Origin: Escallonia rubra
Lineage: Eukaryota > Streptophyta > Magnoliopsida > Escalloniales > Escalloniaceae
NCBI GenBank assembly: GCA_033065855.1
Contig: JAVXUO010002747.1
Span: 248,001 to 312,000, forward strand
Direction of reading: 5' to 3'
DNA: 64,000 bases
Shown here in pieces: positions 11,947 through 22,769 of the stretch. The notes under the pieces are model-generated. The model ran no database searches and had not been told where the DNA came from. It worked only from the letters and a program-made list of their open reading frames with translations. Positions within the stretch are counted from its first letter, which is position 1. The number at the start of each line of letters is the position of its first letter. Position numbers and translations under genes: made by a program.

Positions 11947-13646
11947 TATATATATAATACAAATGATAATATTAGAACCAATATTTTAGAAGGCACCATA
12001 TCTTTAAAATATAATCCTTTAAGAAGTTATATTTGTACTCTTATAAATGTTGACACAATAAAAACAGGTATAAATACGTATTTAAAACATTTAGTAGATT
12101 TTTATATATATTTTAAAGACTTTGATAACAATAACTATTATCGCAGTGAATGCATATTAAAGATTTAATAGAATTAAAAGTAATCAGACCAAGTAATAGC
12201 CCTTATAGATCTGCAGCATTCATAGTAAGAAATCACGCATAAATAATTAGAGGTAAAAGTTATAGAACAATTACATGATTTTATGCGTCTTATAGAAGAA
12301 AAAGATAGTCTAGATATATTCAATCAACCTGAATTTACCATACAATCAAACAATACAATTCAAATACCAGAAAGCCTAAAAGAACTAGATATAAGCTTCA
12401 CAACTAAATCTAAATGTGATAAATGCTCATGTTCATTTTTACTGCACACTAAAATATCATCAATGTATACTAAAATAAAATCATTATAAGGTCTAAAAAT
12501 ATCGTCCATTTTGCGTTGGAAGATACTAGGTGCTGTCTTAAGGCCAAATGGCATGACTAACTATTCATATAGACCTTCTGGTGTAGTAAAAACTGTCAAA
12601 TTTAATGTCTTAGGAAGAGAGAGATGATTCAGAGAAGATATGGCAAAAACTTAAGTACAGAGAGAGAGTCTGTATTAGAATTCTTATTTTTTCAAAATTT
12701 CAGGATGCCGGGTAGGTTTTAACTAGATTAAATATCAGGATGCTAGGTTGAACTAACAAAGTTCTCGTTTTAGGAAAAAACTCAGGGCATGCGTTAGTTT
12801 GCGGGTTATCAAAAAACAGATTGTCTGGTCTGAACGGAAGAAGAGGATGCCATCTGAAAGGAAAATAAAAAAACTGTCTTTATTCTACTGCTATTTGTCT
12901 ATGGTTATCTTAAGATAAAAAAAATTTAGATAATAAATCGGCAATAGAATTGTCTATTCCTTTGATATGTTGCCATTCTATTTTATCTACTCTATAATTG
13001 CTTAAAGAAGTTAAAAATTTTAACCATCTATTTGTATATCTAGAGTCTTTATTTTTGTTGTATCTTACTATGGCTGATTCTGTCTTGACTATAAATGTCT
13101 AGATCTATATTTTCTTCTATATCATCTTCTTCTACTAATTCTTCTATCCTTAAGCAATCTTCTCCTATGTTTGTTATGCAACAGTTTGTTTTTCCATTAC
13201 TACAATCTTCACATATTTTATTTTTACCTTTGTGTTTTATATTAACATATTCCCCACCACGCTTCTGAGCGTACTCTGAAGGAGTGTCTATATTAATAGG
13301 TGTATGTGTGACATTCTGTGCTAATTGTATAGAATCTTTAGTAATTGTTAAAGTATTATTGTCTGATATTAGAAAATTTATTCCTAAAATAATCTTTCCT
13401 TATGAGTGTGCAATAGGTGCACAAAATGCTTGTTTTAGATAATAAGGTTTGCTTTGTGTATTGCATGGTGTAAGAAAAGTAATAGATGCATTCGTAATAT
13501 ATTGAGAGTAGTGTATGAGAGTATTAGAAAAGCCTACTCTTGTTATGGGTGTTTCAAATGTTTTTATATATGATAGATCAGTTAGGCTTGTGTCTATAAC
13601 TGTAATGGTACAACCTGTATCTATATATATATATATATATATATAT
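11947..13646. mobile_element. Broken endogenous pararetrovirus fragment (Caulimoviridae)
   Basis: Fossil of a plant pararetrovirus. Recognisable parts are a reverse transcriptase N-terminal piece on plus (about 12178-12240), reverse transcriptase with the YIDDIL catalytic motif on minus (about 12360-12554), RNase H C-terminal sequence with WQHIKGIDNSIADLLS on minus (about 12900-13110), and an aspartic protease with DTGC on minus (about 13400-13625). The parts lie in both orientations and out of viral order, so the copy is rearranged and broken in many places. It is flanked by TA tracts (11944-11957 and 13620-13647). The three paralogous array units have an uninterrupted sequence at this point, so it is probably younger than the duplications. 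Genus not resolved. Confidence 0.8.
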
Positions 13647-13647
13647 A
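13621..13647. repeat. (TA)n microsatellite
   Basis: An uninterrupted run of about 13 TA dinucleotides between the pararetrovirus fragment and the inverted-repeat element. Shorter TA tracts mark the other borders of the insertion (11944-11957 and 14508-14515). Confidence 0.9.
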
Positions 13648-14504
13648 GCTGATCCGTTGAGAGCGTGGGCAAAATAGGAGAAGTTGCAAGCGCGATCTGA
13701 CCGTCCATCCCGAAAGATGGACGGGCCAGATCGCGCCTTTTTCGAAAGCTGTCAGTCGTCCGCCATACAGTATGGCAGACGGTTTTTTTTACCAAATTGC
13801 CCCTCCGCGCCTGTTCGCTAAACTATATGGCGGAGGACATTAAAGTCCTGATGGGAGACAGCCAAAAAGACGTCCGCGATACTATGTACCAGACGTCCCT
13901 AGGCTGACACCTGTCTTTTTTGCCCCTCCACACCGTACGCTATAGTGTTGGGAAGGCTTCCTTCTGCTTGACTGTCCGCTATATAGTATAGCGGACGTAC
14001 ATAGGGCCGAAAAAAAAACTAAGTGTTGGGGAGGCTTCCTTCTGCTTGACTGTCCGCCATATAGTATAGCGGACGTACATAGGACCGGAAAAAAAAAAAT
14101 TAAGTGTTGGGGAGGCTTCCTTCTGCTTGACTGTCCGCTATATAGTATAGCGGACGTAGATAGGGCCAAAAAAAAAACTAAGTGTTGGGGCAAAAAGGAC
14201 AGTATAGCGTACGGTATGGAGGGGCAAAAAGGACAGGTGTCAGCCTAGGGACGTCCGGTACACAGTATCGCGGACGTCTTTTTGGCTGTCTCCCATCAGG
14301 ACTTTATTAATGTCCTCCGCCATACAGTTTAGCGGACAGGCGCGGAGGGGCAATTTGGTAAAAAAAAACCGTCCGCCATACTGTATGGCGGACGACTGAC
14401 AGCTTTCGAAAAAGGCGCGATCTGGCCCGTCCATCTTTCGGGATGGACGGTCAGATCGCGCTTGCAACTTCTCCTATTTTGCCCACGCTCTCAACGGATC
14501 AGCT
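13647..14504. mobile_element. Foldback element with ~300-bp inverted arms and nested hairpins
   Basis: The left arm (13647-13945, from AGCTGATCCGTTGAGAGCG) and the right arm (14201-14504, ending CGCTCTCAACGGATCAGCT) are near-perfect reverse complements of about 300 bases. The loop of about 255 bases holds three tandem repeats. Both arms contain smaller palindromes: a 20-base stem at 13690-13735 (GATCTGACCGTCCATC paired with GATGGACGG...CAGATC), and repeated sites of the form CCGCNATA...TATNGCGG. No coding frame is credible. It sits between TA tracts. I do not recognise the family; a foldback transposon or a structured non-coding part of the neighbouring insertion are both possible. Confidence 0.8.
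13946..14190. repeat. Three tandem ~80-bp repeats, each with a 23-bp palindrome
   Basis: Each unit reads AGTGTTGGGGAGGCTTCC, then TCTGCTTGACT, then a palindrome GTCCGCTATA...TATAGCGGAC, then a run of about nine A. Units start near 13945, 14021 and 14102, with a partial fourth at 14181. The palindromes are at 13974-13996, 14052-14074 and 14133-14155. Confidence 0.9.
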
Positions 14505-15503
14505 CCCATATATATAAAATCTAAGTTTTAATCGTTAATTTGGTACTAACTAGTAAGGATCACGTGCTTTGCACGTTATATAATAATTTAAAATAAAAAA
14601 ATTATGAAGCTCGGTGAAAAACTCAATTGAAATTAATCATTATGACTATTATAATTAAACTATAACAATAGATCGGTGTTTAACTACTGATCAAAGGCTC
14701 GAAATATGAAAAGTTAATTGTACAAAACATGGTTTTAATTTCAAACCCGAATTTTTTCTGCCAATTATCACCAATATTTTTTTACTATTTATCATACTTA
14801 TTTCTTTTGTCACATCAAGTTGCCGCAAAAGAGAAAATTGATTGTTTCATATTATATCTTGTCATTGAAGGTACAATGACATTCTAATTAGTCTCAAATA
14901 TCTAACTCTCACGAACTACTACAAGATTGACTGTACAGTAATAAAGTGAAGAAAATATTTAGAGATAATTAATGTTAAGTGTATACATTGTAGTATATTT
15001 TGATGGCATATATATAAGTCTAGGAGGTGAAATTGAGAAAAAAATTGAATTATAGTTAAGTGATATTAACAAAAGTTAAAAAATTAATCCGAAAAGGATT
15101 GTCGAAAGTAAAGTGTCTAACAGAAAGAAGTTATGACTATAACAAAGTTTGTAAGACGAAATGCGTTAGGAGCTTAAATTTTGTATCTTTAAAACCAAGA
15201 ATCAAACGAACTCAAGAGGTCTAGCATGACACATATAGAAATTGATATGCTTAAGCAACAAATTTAGTAGCCCTATCTTTCAATCTTTCCAAAGTTTTTC
15301 TATCTTCACTTTTAGAGTTTTAATACTTTTCCTGCAAGTATCACCACTAAAGTTCAAAATATCATCACTTAGTATTTTCGGTATCATTCATTATCCATCT
15401 TGTTTCTTTCTGTACAGTGATGACCATTTCTTGTAGCGATGATTATTGGAGATCAAAATATACCCTGCAATTTATTTGTTTTTCGTAATGATCTAGTCTA
15501 TTA

Positions 15504-15820
15504 CTCCCTCTGTCCCAAAAAAAATTATCATATTTTCTTTTTGACCTGTCCAAAAAAATTGATCAGTTTTCAAGTTAAGAAATATTTCGTATGTATTTCA
15601 TATGTTTACCCGTTGTACACTTTTTGTTATTATAATTCTCCCTCCACATCTGATCCTCCTCCAACCCATTTCTCTCTACTTAGCCACTTTCTTCCTCTCT
15701 CATCCCCTCCCCCCCCCCTCTCTCTCTCTCGCGTAATAGAATGGTTAAATCACTTAATAAGATTCACATCATAAATAAGCGTGCATTCAAATACGATCAA
15801 ATAATTTGGGACGAAGAAAG
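15504..15820. mobile_element. Stowaway-type (Tc1/mariner) MITE
   Basis: The ends are CTCCCTCTGTCCCA and, as complement of the right end, CTTTCTTCGTCCCA, flanked by TA on both sides (15502-15503 and 15821-15822). This is the classic Stowaway terminal sequence and target. Length 317 bp, no coding capacity. It lies inside the Helitron. Confidence 0.8.
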
Positions 15821-16346
15821 TATAATTTTCATGTATCTCTTATTTTCATATCAAAATACATAGATTTTTTTTTCAACTTTATCTATCTTAAGTTCCAACC
15901 TTCGAGTACAATTTGCCTAAACTACGCCTAATGTTAATTATTTTCTTTTTTCTACTTTTCAATTAAAGAATCTATAGTGTACTCTAAATTTCTCTTGATA
16001 GTATACTCTAAAACTCTCTTTTATTTTTAACACAGACTTATATGATAATACCAAACCTACATTTCTAAAAAGTTTATATACATGTGTACCCGTGTGTGTC
16101 CTTTGAAATCTATAGTACGAAATAAATGTGTGAAGTTGATATCAGATAATGGTAATGAACTGAGTAATTTTAATAATATTCATATTTATATATACACATT
16201 ATATGTTTAATATAAATACAAACTCAACAAAAGTTTATCAAGAATAATTTCAATTCATTCATTAAATAAAGACATGTATCATCAAAATCGAAAGGAAAAA
16301 AATATTACCTATGTCATAAGGTTTTGAGAGTTAAGAAAATTATAGG

Positions 16347-17461
16347 CTTAATTGCACCCATGACTTTGAGATTAGGATAAAATTACATGCGTGTCCATTT
16401 TGTGGAATAATCGCACTTATGTCCGTTGACCGAACGAAAATACTGAAAGATGAAAAGACCAATGCCCATCATTTAGGAATATAATGTAATTCTTCGTCCA
16501 TCCATCTCACCATACAGCCCCACCACCATCACCCATTTACACTTCTTTAGCTTTTACACACGCGCGCTCCCCCCTCCCCCCCCTAATCGGCCACAACCAC
16601 AGCCACAATCGCGTTCCACCATCATCGTGTTCTTCAGCTTTCTCACATTTCTTCAGCCTTCTAACCCCAATAAATTGTCACGGCTTTCTTACTCTAATCA
16701 CTTGCAACAAACCATCACGATTCAACAAACAAAATTAAAATAATAATAATAATAATTTGGGGTTCAAAATATAGAAGAAGATGTATAAGATTCTTGTTTG
16801 CGTCAAACTACTACCTAACACCACAGCAACCGCCGCCATTAACCACCACTAGAGCAGCCTTTCACACCACTAATCAGCCTACCACGGCGTCCAATCAGCC
16901 CACCATCTGTCCAATTCACCCACCGCCACCAGACGACCCACCATTGTCTCAAATATACCCTCAACAATCCACAATCACCATCAATCACCCTTCCATGACC
17001 CACCACACCTCTAGTTAACACGTCTACACACACACACACACACACACTTAACTATTGTTACAGACTCATGACTGATTTGGCGGCTTTAAACATTTTCATG
17101 TTTGTGCTGCTGTCGAGGACGTTTACTGTGGTGGAGGCGGCCGGATGAGTGGGATAACGTGGATGCTGACGTTTGCTTGCACTGGGATGAGGCGGGTGGG
17201 GATGAGTCAGTTTGCCAACTTTTAAGCTGAGTGCTTACCGAGGAAAATGCAACGGTGAGGTGGGGGGAGAATTTAGGTTGAGACCCTAATTTGTAATTTG
17301 TAAATTTTTATATTGGATATACTTTGTAGATTAAAATGAGGGTAGTATTGACATTTAAAATATATGTATTAATGACATAAGCAAAAAAAAAAAAAAAAAT
17401 TTAACGGAGCAATACAGTTTTATCTTTTGAAACTTAGTGCCATTGATTGTAATTTCACCCT
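16347..17461. mobile_element. Candidate non-autonomous TIR element
   Basis: The left end AGGCTTAATTGCACCCATGA resembles the complement of the right end (AGGGTGAAATTACAATCAATG). The C- and A-rich interior contains CCACCACC-type simple sequence, as in other elements of this window with a similar end. No clean target duplication is visible, so the boundaries are tentative. Confidence 0.3.
17025..17048. repeat. (AC)n microsatellite
   Basis: Twelve or so uninterrupted AC dinucleotides, inside the candidate element in the Helitron. Confidence 0.9.
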
Positions 17462-18344
17462 AACCTTTAGGACATTGGTTATTTTGATGTTGATAAATTT
17501 TAAGGTTTTATTTTGATAGGTTTTGTTTGATAGGGTTTCGTTCAAAGGTGAACAGAGTCTTAGTATCATATTTATAAGAATGAGTTAGGTCCACTACCAC
17601 ATTTTTGTCACTTAAAAATGCATTAGTGAAATTTTAACCTCTTTAGCAGCAAATTGTCTATATTTAGCAAAAAATATTGTAGTTGAATCTCACATTCTTA
17701 AAAGTAAAAAATACACTTAATTCTTGCAAACCTTTTATTTCTAAAAAAAGAATTTTTAATGAAAAAATGTTTAGCCATTTCAATCCCTTAAGATTATTTT
17801 ATACGCTGGGGCCAGATCCTTACTCGTTTAGTTATATTCATAATCTTTTGTCACTAAAAGATGCATTAGTGAACCTCTTTAGCGTCAAAATGTTTAAAGT
17901 TAGCCAAAACGGTAGTAATTTAGCCTTGCCTTTTAAAAAGTCAAAATATTTAGAAAACTTTTAAACTTGAAAATAATAGTTTAAGAACTTTTTTTAATTA
18001 TTTAACTCCTTGCGTATCAAAACTTGAGAGTTTTCAAGTTCAAAAAAATTATTAATTATTTGAGCTGAAATAAATTGGAATCTTTATCAATTGGATATCA
18101 TATAATATCAGTTATAAGAAAGAAATATACAAAGAAAATAGCTATATGAATAATATATAATCATGTAAATATATGATATCTCGGGATACTATAGATCATG
18201 GAAAGACAAATTTTTTTATGAAGGATACGTTATCATGCAAAATAAGGGTATTCCAATAACTCTAATACTATTATAGGATTATGTACTTGCCACGAGCTTA
18301 AGCTATAATTAAGAGCAGAGTTGTATGATCCAGCGCTTCATATG

Positions 18345-19560
18345 CATTTAAAATTTCTAAAGCTCCGATTTTACAATAACTTTCTTACACCAATATGTAT
18401 CTGTAATTGAAATCTAGAATTTAACTTCAGTTATATGATAGTTTCAACGTACGAATATGTTTGCATTGAAATTTATATACATGTAAAATTATTGAAATTT
18501 GTAGCATACACGTCAACATAAAATTAGAAAAAGATTGAGTTTCTGACAAAATATTCAATTTAGTGTAAGTATATTATGTTTACTCTTAAAGACTATAGAA
18601 AACATTGTTCTCTGCAAGTTATTTTCAGTAATCGAAATTGATGGAGAAGATGCAATAGCTCTGAAGTATTTAACTTTAACGTGAATGGAGGCAGTAGGTT
18701 TTGATAGAAATTTTTCTGTAATAAAAAAACATGCATGAGTTCAAGGGTGATTTTATACGTTTTCATATATTTTTTTCTTTTTATTAAAAGACAAAACCCC
18801 TTAACTCTAACTAAAGCATATAGATTCTTATAAGGGTATTCTAAGGAAAGATGCTTGATTTCCTAAGAGAAGTCAAATACACCTTTATTTTTGTAACAAC
18901 ACTCTAATTCAAAATGGATATTTAATGGGAAAAAAAGTTTCTAGTCAGGATTACATATACATTTAAAAACTTCAGTTTTACAATAGCTTCCTTATACCAA
19001 TATGTCCGTATTCAAAATCTAGAAATAAACTTCAGGTTTAATAATAGTTTCTATGTTTTAATATGTTTGTATTAAAATATATATACATGTTGAATAATTC
19101 AAATCTCTAGCATGCGCATGAACATACAAATATGAAATAAAAAATTAAAAAGATTTGAGTTTCTGACAAAATATTTAGATTAGTTTAGGTATATTTCATT
19201 TCTCGAAAAACCTATAGAAAACTCTGTTTTTTGCAAGTTATTTTCTTTCATCAAATATGATGAAGAAGATGTAATAACTCTAAGTTAATTTAGTTTTAAC
19301 GTGAATGGAGGCGGTATGGTTTGATAGAAATTTTTAAATAATTAGAGAGCATGCATGAGTTCAAGGATGATTTTGTAGAATTTTCATAGGGTTTATTTTC
19401 CGTTATTGTTTTTTTCAATAAAAGTCAAAACAACCCTTTACTTTAATAAAAACATATATTTCAATAAAGATTTTAACGAAAGAGGCTGGTTACCATATGA
19501 GAAGTCAATAACACCCTTATTTTTTTAGTTACGCTCATACTAAAAATAGGTATTTAATGG
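18345..19560. repeat. Direct duplication of ~610 bp inside the Helitron
   Basis: The stretch from about 18345 and the stretch from about 18958 run parallel. Shared landmarks in the same order are CATTTAAAA, ACCAATATGT, GAGTTTCTGACAAAATATT, CTATAGAAAAC and AACGTGAATGGAGGC. Many differences separate the two, so the duplication is old. Confidence 0.65.
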
Positions 19561-19960
19561 AAAAAAATGTTTTAAGTCAAAAGTTAAAACAATCCTTAAT
19601 TCTAACCAAAACATATATCCAAATAAGGGTAGTTTAAGGAAAGAGGCTTTATATTCTATGAGAAGTCAAAAACACTCTTATTTTAATGGAAAAAAAGTTT
19701 TAAGTTAAAAGTCAAAACAATCCTTCATTCTAACCAAAACATATATCCCAATAAGGGTATTTTAAGGAAAGAGGCTTTATATTCTATGAGAACTCAAAAA
19801 CATCCTTATTTTAATGAATTTTTTTTTTTCAATTAAAAGTCAAAGTAATCCTTAACTCTAGCGAAAACATATATTATAATAAAGGTATTTTAAGGAAAGA
19901 GGCTTTATATTCTATGAGAACTCAAAAACATCCTTATTTTTAAATAACACTCTAACTTAA
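19425..19960. repeat. Four degenerate ~125-bp tandem repeats
   Basis: The block AAAAGTCAAAACAATCC ... AAAACATATAT ... AAGGAAAGAGGCTTTATATT ... CTATGAGAA recurs near 19428, 19577, 19703 and 19835. A more diverged relative lies near 18784. The second to fourth copies are the most alike, which suggests local unequal exchange. Confidence 0.7.
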
Positions 19961-20029
19961 AAAGGGTATATAATGCAAAAACACCCTTACTCACTCTTAA
20001 CTTTTAATGAAAATATCAATTAAAAAATA

Positions 20030-20402
20030 CTCCCTCCGTCCCTTTTTAAGTGAACCATTTTTTTTACACGTATATTAAGGATTTAGGTTATATATTGTGT
20101 GTCTTTCCCATTTTACCCTTTAGAGAGAGGGGGGAAGAAAGTGGGCCATGAGAGAGAAAATTGGTTGGTAGAGTGTTAAATGTGGAGAGAGAAATAGTAT
20201 AAAGTAGTGTAAAGTGGTGGGCCAGGAGAGAGAAAATGAGTTGGTAGAGAATTAATTGTGGTGAGAGAAATAGAATAAAAAAATATATAAAAAGGGTAAA
20301 TATGTAAAAATACCTACAGAATATTTCCTAATTTGGAAGTGATCACTTTTTGTGGGACGGCCCAAAAAGGAAATTTGATCACTTTTTAAGGGACGGAGGG
20401 AG
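20030..20402. mobile_element. Stowaway-type MITE
   Basis: The ends are CTCCCTCCGTCCCTTTTTAA and, as complement of the right end, CTCCCTCCGTCCCTTAAAAA. TA duplications flank at 20028-20029 and 20403-20404. Length 373 bp, near the 5' end of the host Helitron. Confidence 0.9.
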
Positions 20403-20607
20403 TAGTACTTTAAGAAAAGAAAAGATTAGCCATTTAAGCCCATATGTATTTTTATAGATGTATAGATGATCTATGTTACAATGCATGATTGGAAGAGTCC
20501 TCACATGTCCACATTGTACTCTGTAGGTAATTGCACTTAATGCATCCGCGCTTCAATGTTTTCCACTATAGCCGCTCACACTTGAATAAACCAGAGGTAG
20601 TTCTTAC

Positions 20608-21442
20608 GGGTAATTTGCATACAGACCCTTGTATTTTGGGCGAGTTACAAAAAGACACATTTCGTTCCGTTATTTGCAATTACATCCTGTGGTGCTACTT
20701 GTGTTGCATCCATAAAAAATTAAGAAAAAGGAGGTATGTCGAATTCACCCCTTACAAATATGTGCTCCTCCATCGTCACCATCTCAATTTAAATCCTAAC
20801 TTTTAATCAAATTCAGCTATTTGCATGGATTATGCGATCCTACCGAACTAGATCTCGCCAGGGCATAGACCTACAATTATCGAACCATGACATGGCCATG
20901 GTGGATATCAGTAGAGGTAGACGAGAGTGGTGGTGGATGACACGAGAGGGTTAGTGGTGGGCATTAATGGTGCCAGTGGATGGGGAATAGGTTGGTGGTT
21001 GGTGTGAGTGGTGGTGGTAGACGCAGATGGCATGGGTTGGCGGAAAACGTGACAGTTGGTGTTAGTGAGGGTGGCGGCTAGGGTAGGGTTTGGGTGGGGC
21101 TGGGTTGACGAGGGCGGCGCAAATGTTAGAGTTGGATGGGTCTTGTTGGTGAGGGTGGTGGCCATGCCAGGGTTACGGTTGGTTGGAGCAGAGAAGAATT
21201 TGGGACATGAGTGGGTAAGAAAAAGAACCAAAAGGGTATGATGGCCATTTCCACATGTCAAGTATTTTGTCCAAAATGCACTTTTTAAGCGTGTGACTGT
21301 CACATCCCATTAATTTGAGCAATTTTTCTAACGCTTGCAACATAAATGACAACACAGGGGATCATTGCAAAAAAGAAGAAGAACCAGATATGTCTTTTTG
21401 CAATTTGCACAAACCACGAGGAGTTTGTATTCAACTTACCCC
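20608..21442. mobile_element. Non-autonomous Mutator-like element with 9-bp target duplication
   Basis: The left end is GGGTAATTTGCATACAGACC and the complement of the right end is GGGGTAAGTTGAATACAAAC. Both flanks carry AGTTCTTAC (20599-20607 and 21443-21451), a perfect 9-bp duplication typical of MULEs. The interior is GT/AC-rich simple sequence with no transposase. Diverged versions of the same insertion lie at the equivalent place in the array units, so it is older than the array. Confidence 0.75.
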
Positions 21443-22375
21443 AGTTCTTACCGGTATGGTTGCCTTTATAACACGCTTCTTTATGCCGGTAGTTGGTTCT
21501 ATAAAGTGTCGTAAGGCAATCATCCCAGCTGGTTTTAAATCCTTATGATCATGAAAGAAGAAAGATAATCGCGTTATGAATATCAATCTTTCACTTCTAC
21601 CAGCTCAACGTCCTCCGTGATCCCAACCATATAGAAGGTGGATGTTTAAAAACCATAAAGGTTGTTGCGGTAAGTTTGGTTGTGGATGAATGTACAACAT
21701 GCATAAATTCATGTAAATTACTGTAATAAACATTTATGCTAACATGCCAAAAACAATCTTTCAGTACTAAAAAATGATGCCAACTTTATCTCAAAAAAAC
21801 AAAGACAAGCTCTTTCAGGTTCTATACTGGTGGAATGACTAGATATATGAATGAACCATATCAACATGGTCGGTCGGGGACTTGGTTGAAACGTGAAAGA
21901 TGGGGCATACTCACATTCAAGTACTAACCAGCCTTTTTTGGTACGAGGGAGACAGTCTTATAATCCGCGGAATGGAATTCTCATATTTCTCATAAGCGTG
22001 TTGAGCAAAAATACCTAGGCAAACGCAAACATAAACAATGCGACCAACCCGTTCAAAGCCTCAAGTCCTGCTAATGTTCAACAGTTCAAGGTCCACCTCC
22101 CTCGTTTTGCTAGTAAACGCATTCCTACAGAACCTGCAAAACATGGTTTGAGCAAAGACTAATTAAGCCAAATGGTCATTTCCGGATCCTACCGCCCGTG
22201 ATCGAAATAGTCGCTTAACATCGGTAGTGACACTTGTGGGAGCATTTTAGCGATGTTGACAAATTACGTCAAGATTCATACCGTTTTAGTCTGATGCAAA
22301 AGTTAGCTTTACATGTTAAAAAAGAATGAATGTCATGACCTATTCAATTCATCTGTAGTTTCATTCAACCCTATT
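21443..22375. other. Upstream flank of the first peptide gene
   Basis: Non-coding sequence conserved upstream of every type A gene (landmarks GGTCGGTCGGGGACTTGGTTG and AAACGCATTCCTACAGAACC). Unlike the units to its right, it lacks the 231-bp MITE at the AACATTTATG site, so it shows the empty target. Confidence 0.6.
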
Positions 22376-22453
22376 GGTCAACAGTCAAAACACACCCTTC
22401 TATCAGATTAGATTCAAGTCATACCAGTTGACCACCCCTGATGCATATAAATA
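22376..22453 (+). promoter_or_regulatory. W-box cluster and TATA box of peptide gene A1
   Basis: W-box cores are GGTCAA (22376-22381), AGTCAA (22383-22388) and TTGACC (22428-22433). TATAAATA follows at 22446-22453, 104 bases before the ATG. The arrangement is kept in all type A copies. Confidence 0.6.
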
Positions 22454-22556
22454 TGATCCTCTTCCTTCGTTTATCCTTCATCATAGTTCTATCAATCAAA
22501 TATCCCTACTAAGTACTCTTCTTTAATTTCTGTGCTTGCTCAATAACAAGATCAAG

Positions 22557-22769
22557 ATGAGGCCTTCAGTTAGCATTCTTTTAGCCATTATAGCAGTGGT
22601 ATTTCTACTCAGCATCCAGGGTTATGGAGCTACTAGAATCCTAAATGGAGAAGAACAAGTTTGGATCAAGAAATCACATCTTCTGCTACCATCTTTCCAA
22701 AAGGGTAGTGGCTGCCCTCCTGGAAATGACTGCACCTACATTCCTACTGCAGATTGTAGGCCATGCTAG
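22557..22769 (+). CDS. SCREW/CTNIP-like phytocytokine precursor, copy A1
   Basis: Predicted secreted peptide precursor of 70 residues in one exon. Arabidopsis SCREW/CTNIP peptides are perceived by the receptor kinase HSL3/NUT and affect defence and stomatal water loss. The signal peptide is about residues 1-24 (MRPSVSILLAIIAVVFLLSI, cleavage probably after GYGA). A charged linker RILNGEEQVWIKKSH follows, then a C-terminal box CPPGNDCTYIPTADCRPC with cysteines at 53, 59, 67 and 70. I take the ATG rather than the upstream TTG in frame. Compared with the Arabidopsis CTNIP consensus the Asn is Tyr. This copy alone has TADC where others have EGC or PGC. It is the leftmost, founder-side gene, facing away from GIF1. 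AATAAA lies at 22888. Family placement rests on the motif, not a search. Confidence 0.75.
   Translation: MRPSVSILLAIIAVVFLLSIQGYGATRILNGEEQVWIKKSHLLLPSFQKGSGCPPGNDCTYIPTADCRPC

Larger units (their letters stand above)
14550..20458 (-). mobile_element. Non-autonomous Helitron, 5.9 kb
   Basis: Read on the minus strand, the element starts TCTATAAAAATACATATGGG (20458 downward). It ends with an ACGTGC-AAA-GCACGT hairpin followed 8 bases later by the terminal CTAG (14553-14550). The flanks are A at the 3' end and T at the 5' end, the A|T target of Helitrons. The array units show the empty site (CTAATTATAGATAATC, for example near 34447) against founder CTAA|...|TGTATAGATGATC. I find no Rep or helicase frame, so it is non-autonomous. 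The interior is AT-rich and carries MITEs and internal duplications. Stretches not listed separately hold nothing I recognise. Confidence 0.8.

Noticed and set aside
13946-14190. CRISPR-like array of palindromic repeats
   Set aside because: Plant nuclear context, the repeated unit includes the would-be spacer, and there are only three copies and no cas genes.
13882-14193. Minus frame with repeated SRRKPPQHL-type peptide
   Set aside because: It is a translation of the three tandem DNA repeats in the foldback loop; the palindromic DNA, not the peptide, is the conserved pattern.
20908-21303. Thr/Pro/His-rich minus frames here and at 34929-35213, 47505-47789 and 59031-59255
   Set aside because: They are translations of GT-rich simple sequence inside a Mutator-like element and its copies, with low complexity and no homology I recognise.
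22536-22556. Longer N-terminus (LLNNKIK-type) for the peptide precursors
   Set aside because: The upstream codon is TTG, not ATG. The ATG at MRPSV is shared by all copies and begins a good signal peptide.
22557-22769. Defensin, thionin, PIP, SCOOP or phytosulfokine precursor
   Set aside because: Only four cysteines in an 18-residue C-terminal box, no SGPS or YIYTQ motif and no defensin Cys spacing. CPPGNxCTxIP fits SCREW/CTNIP best.
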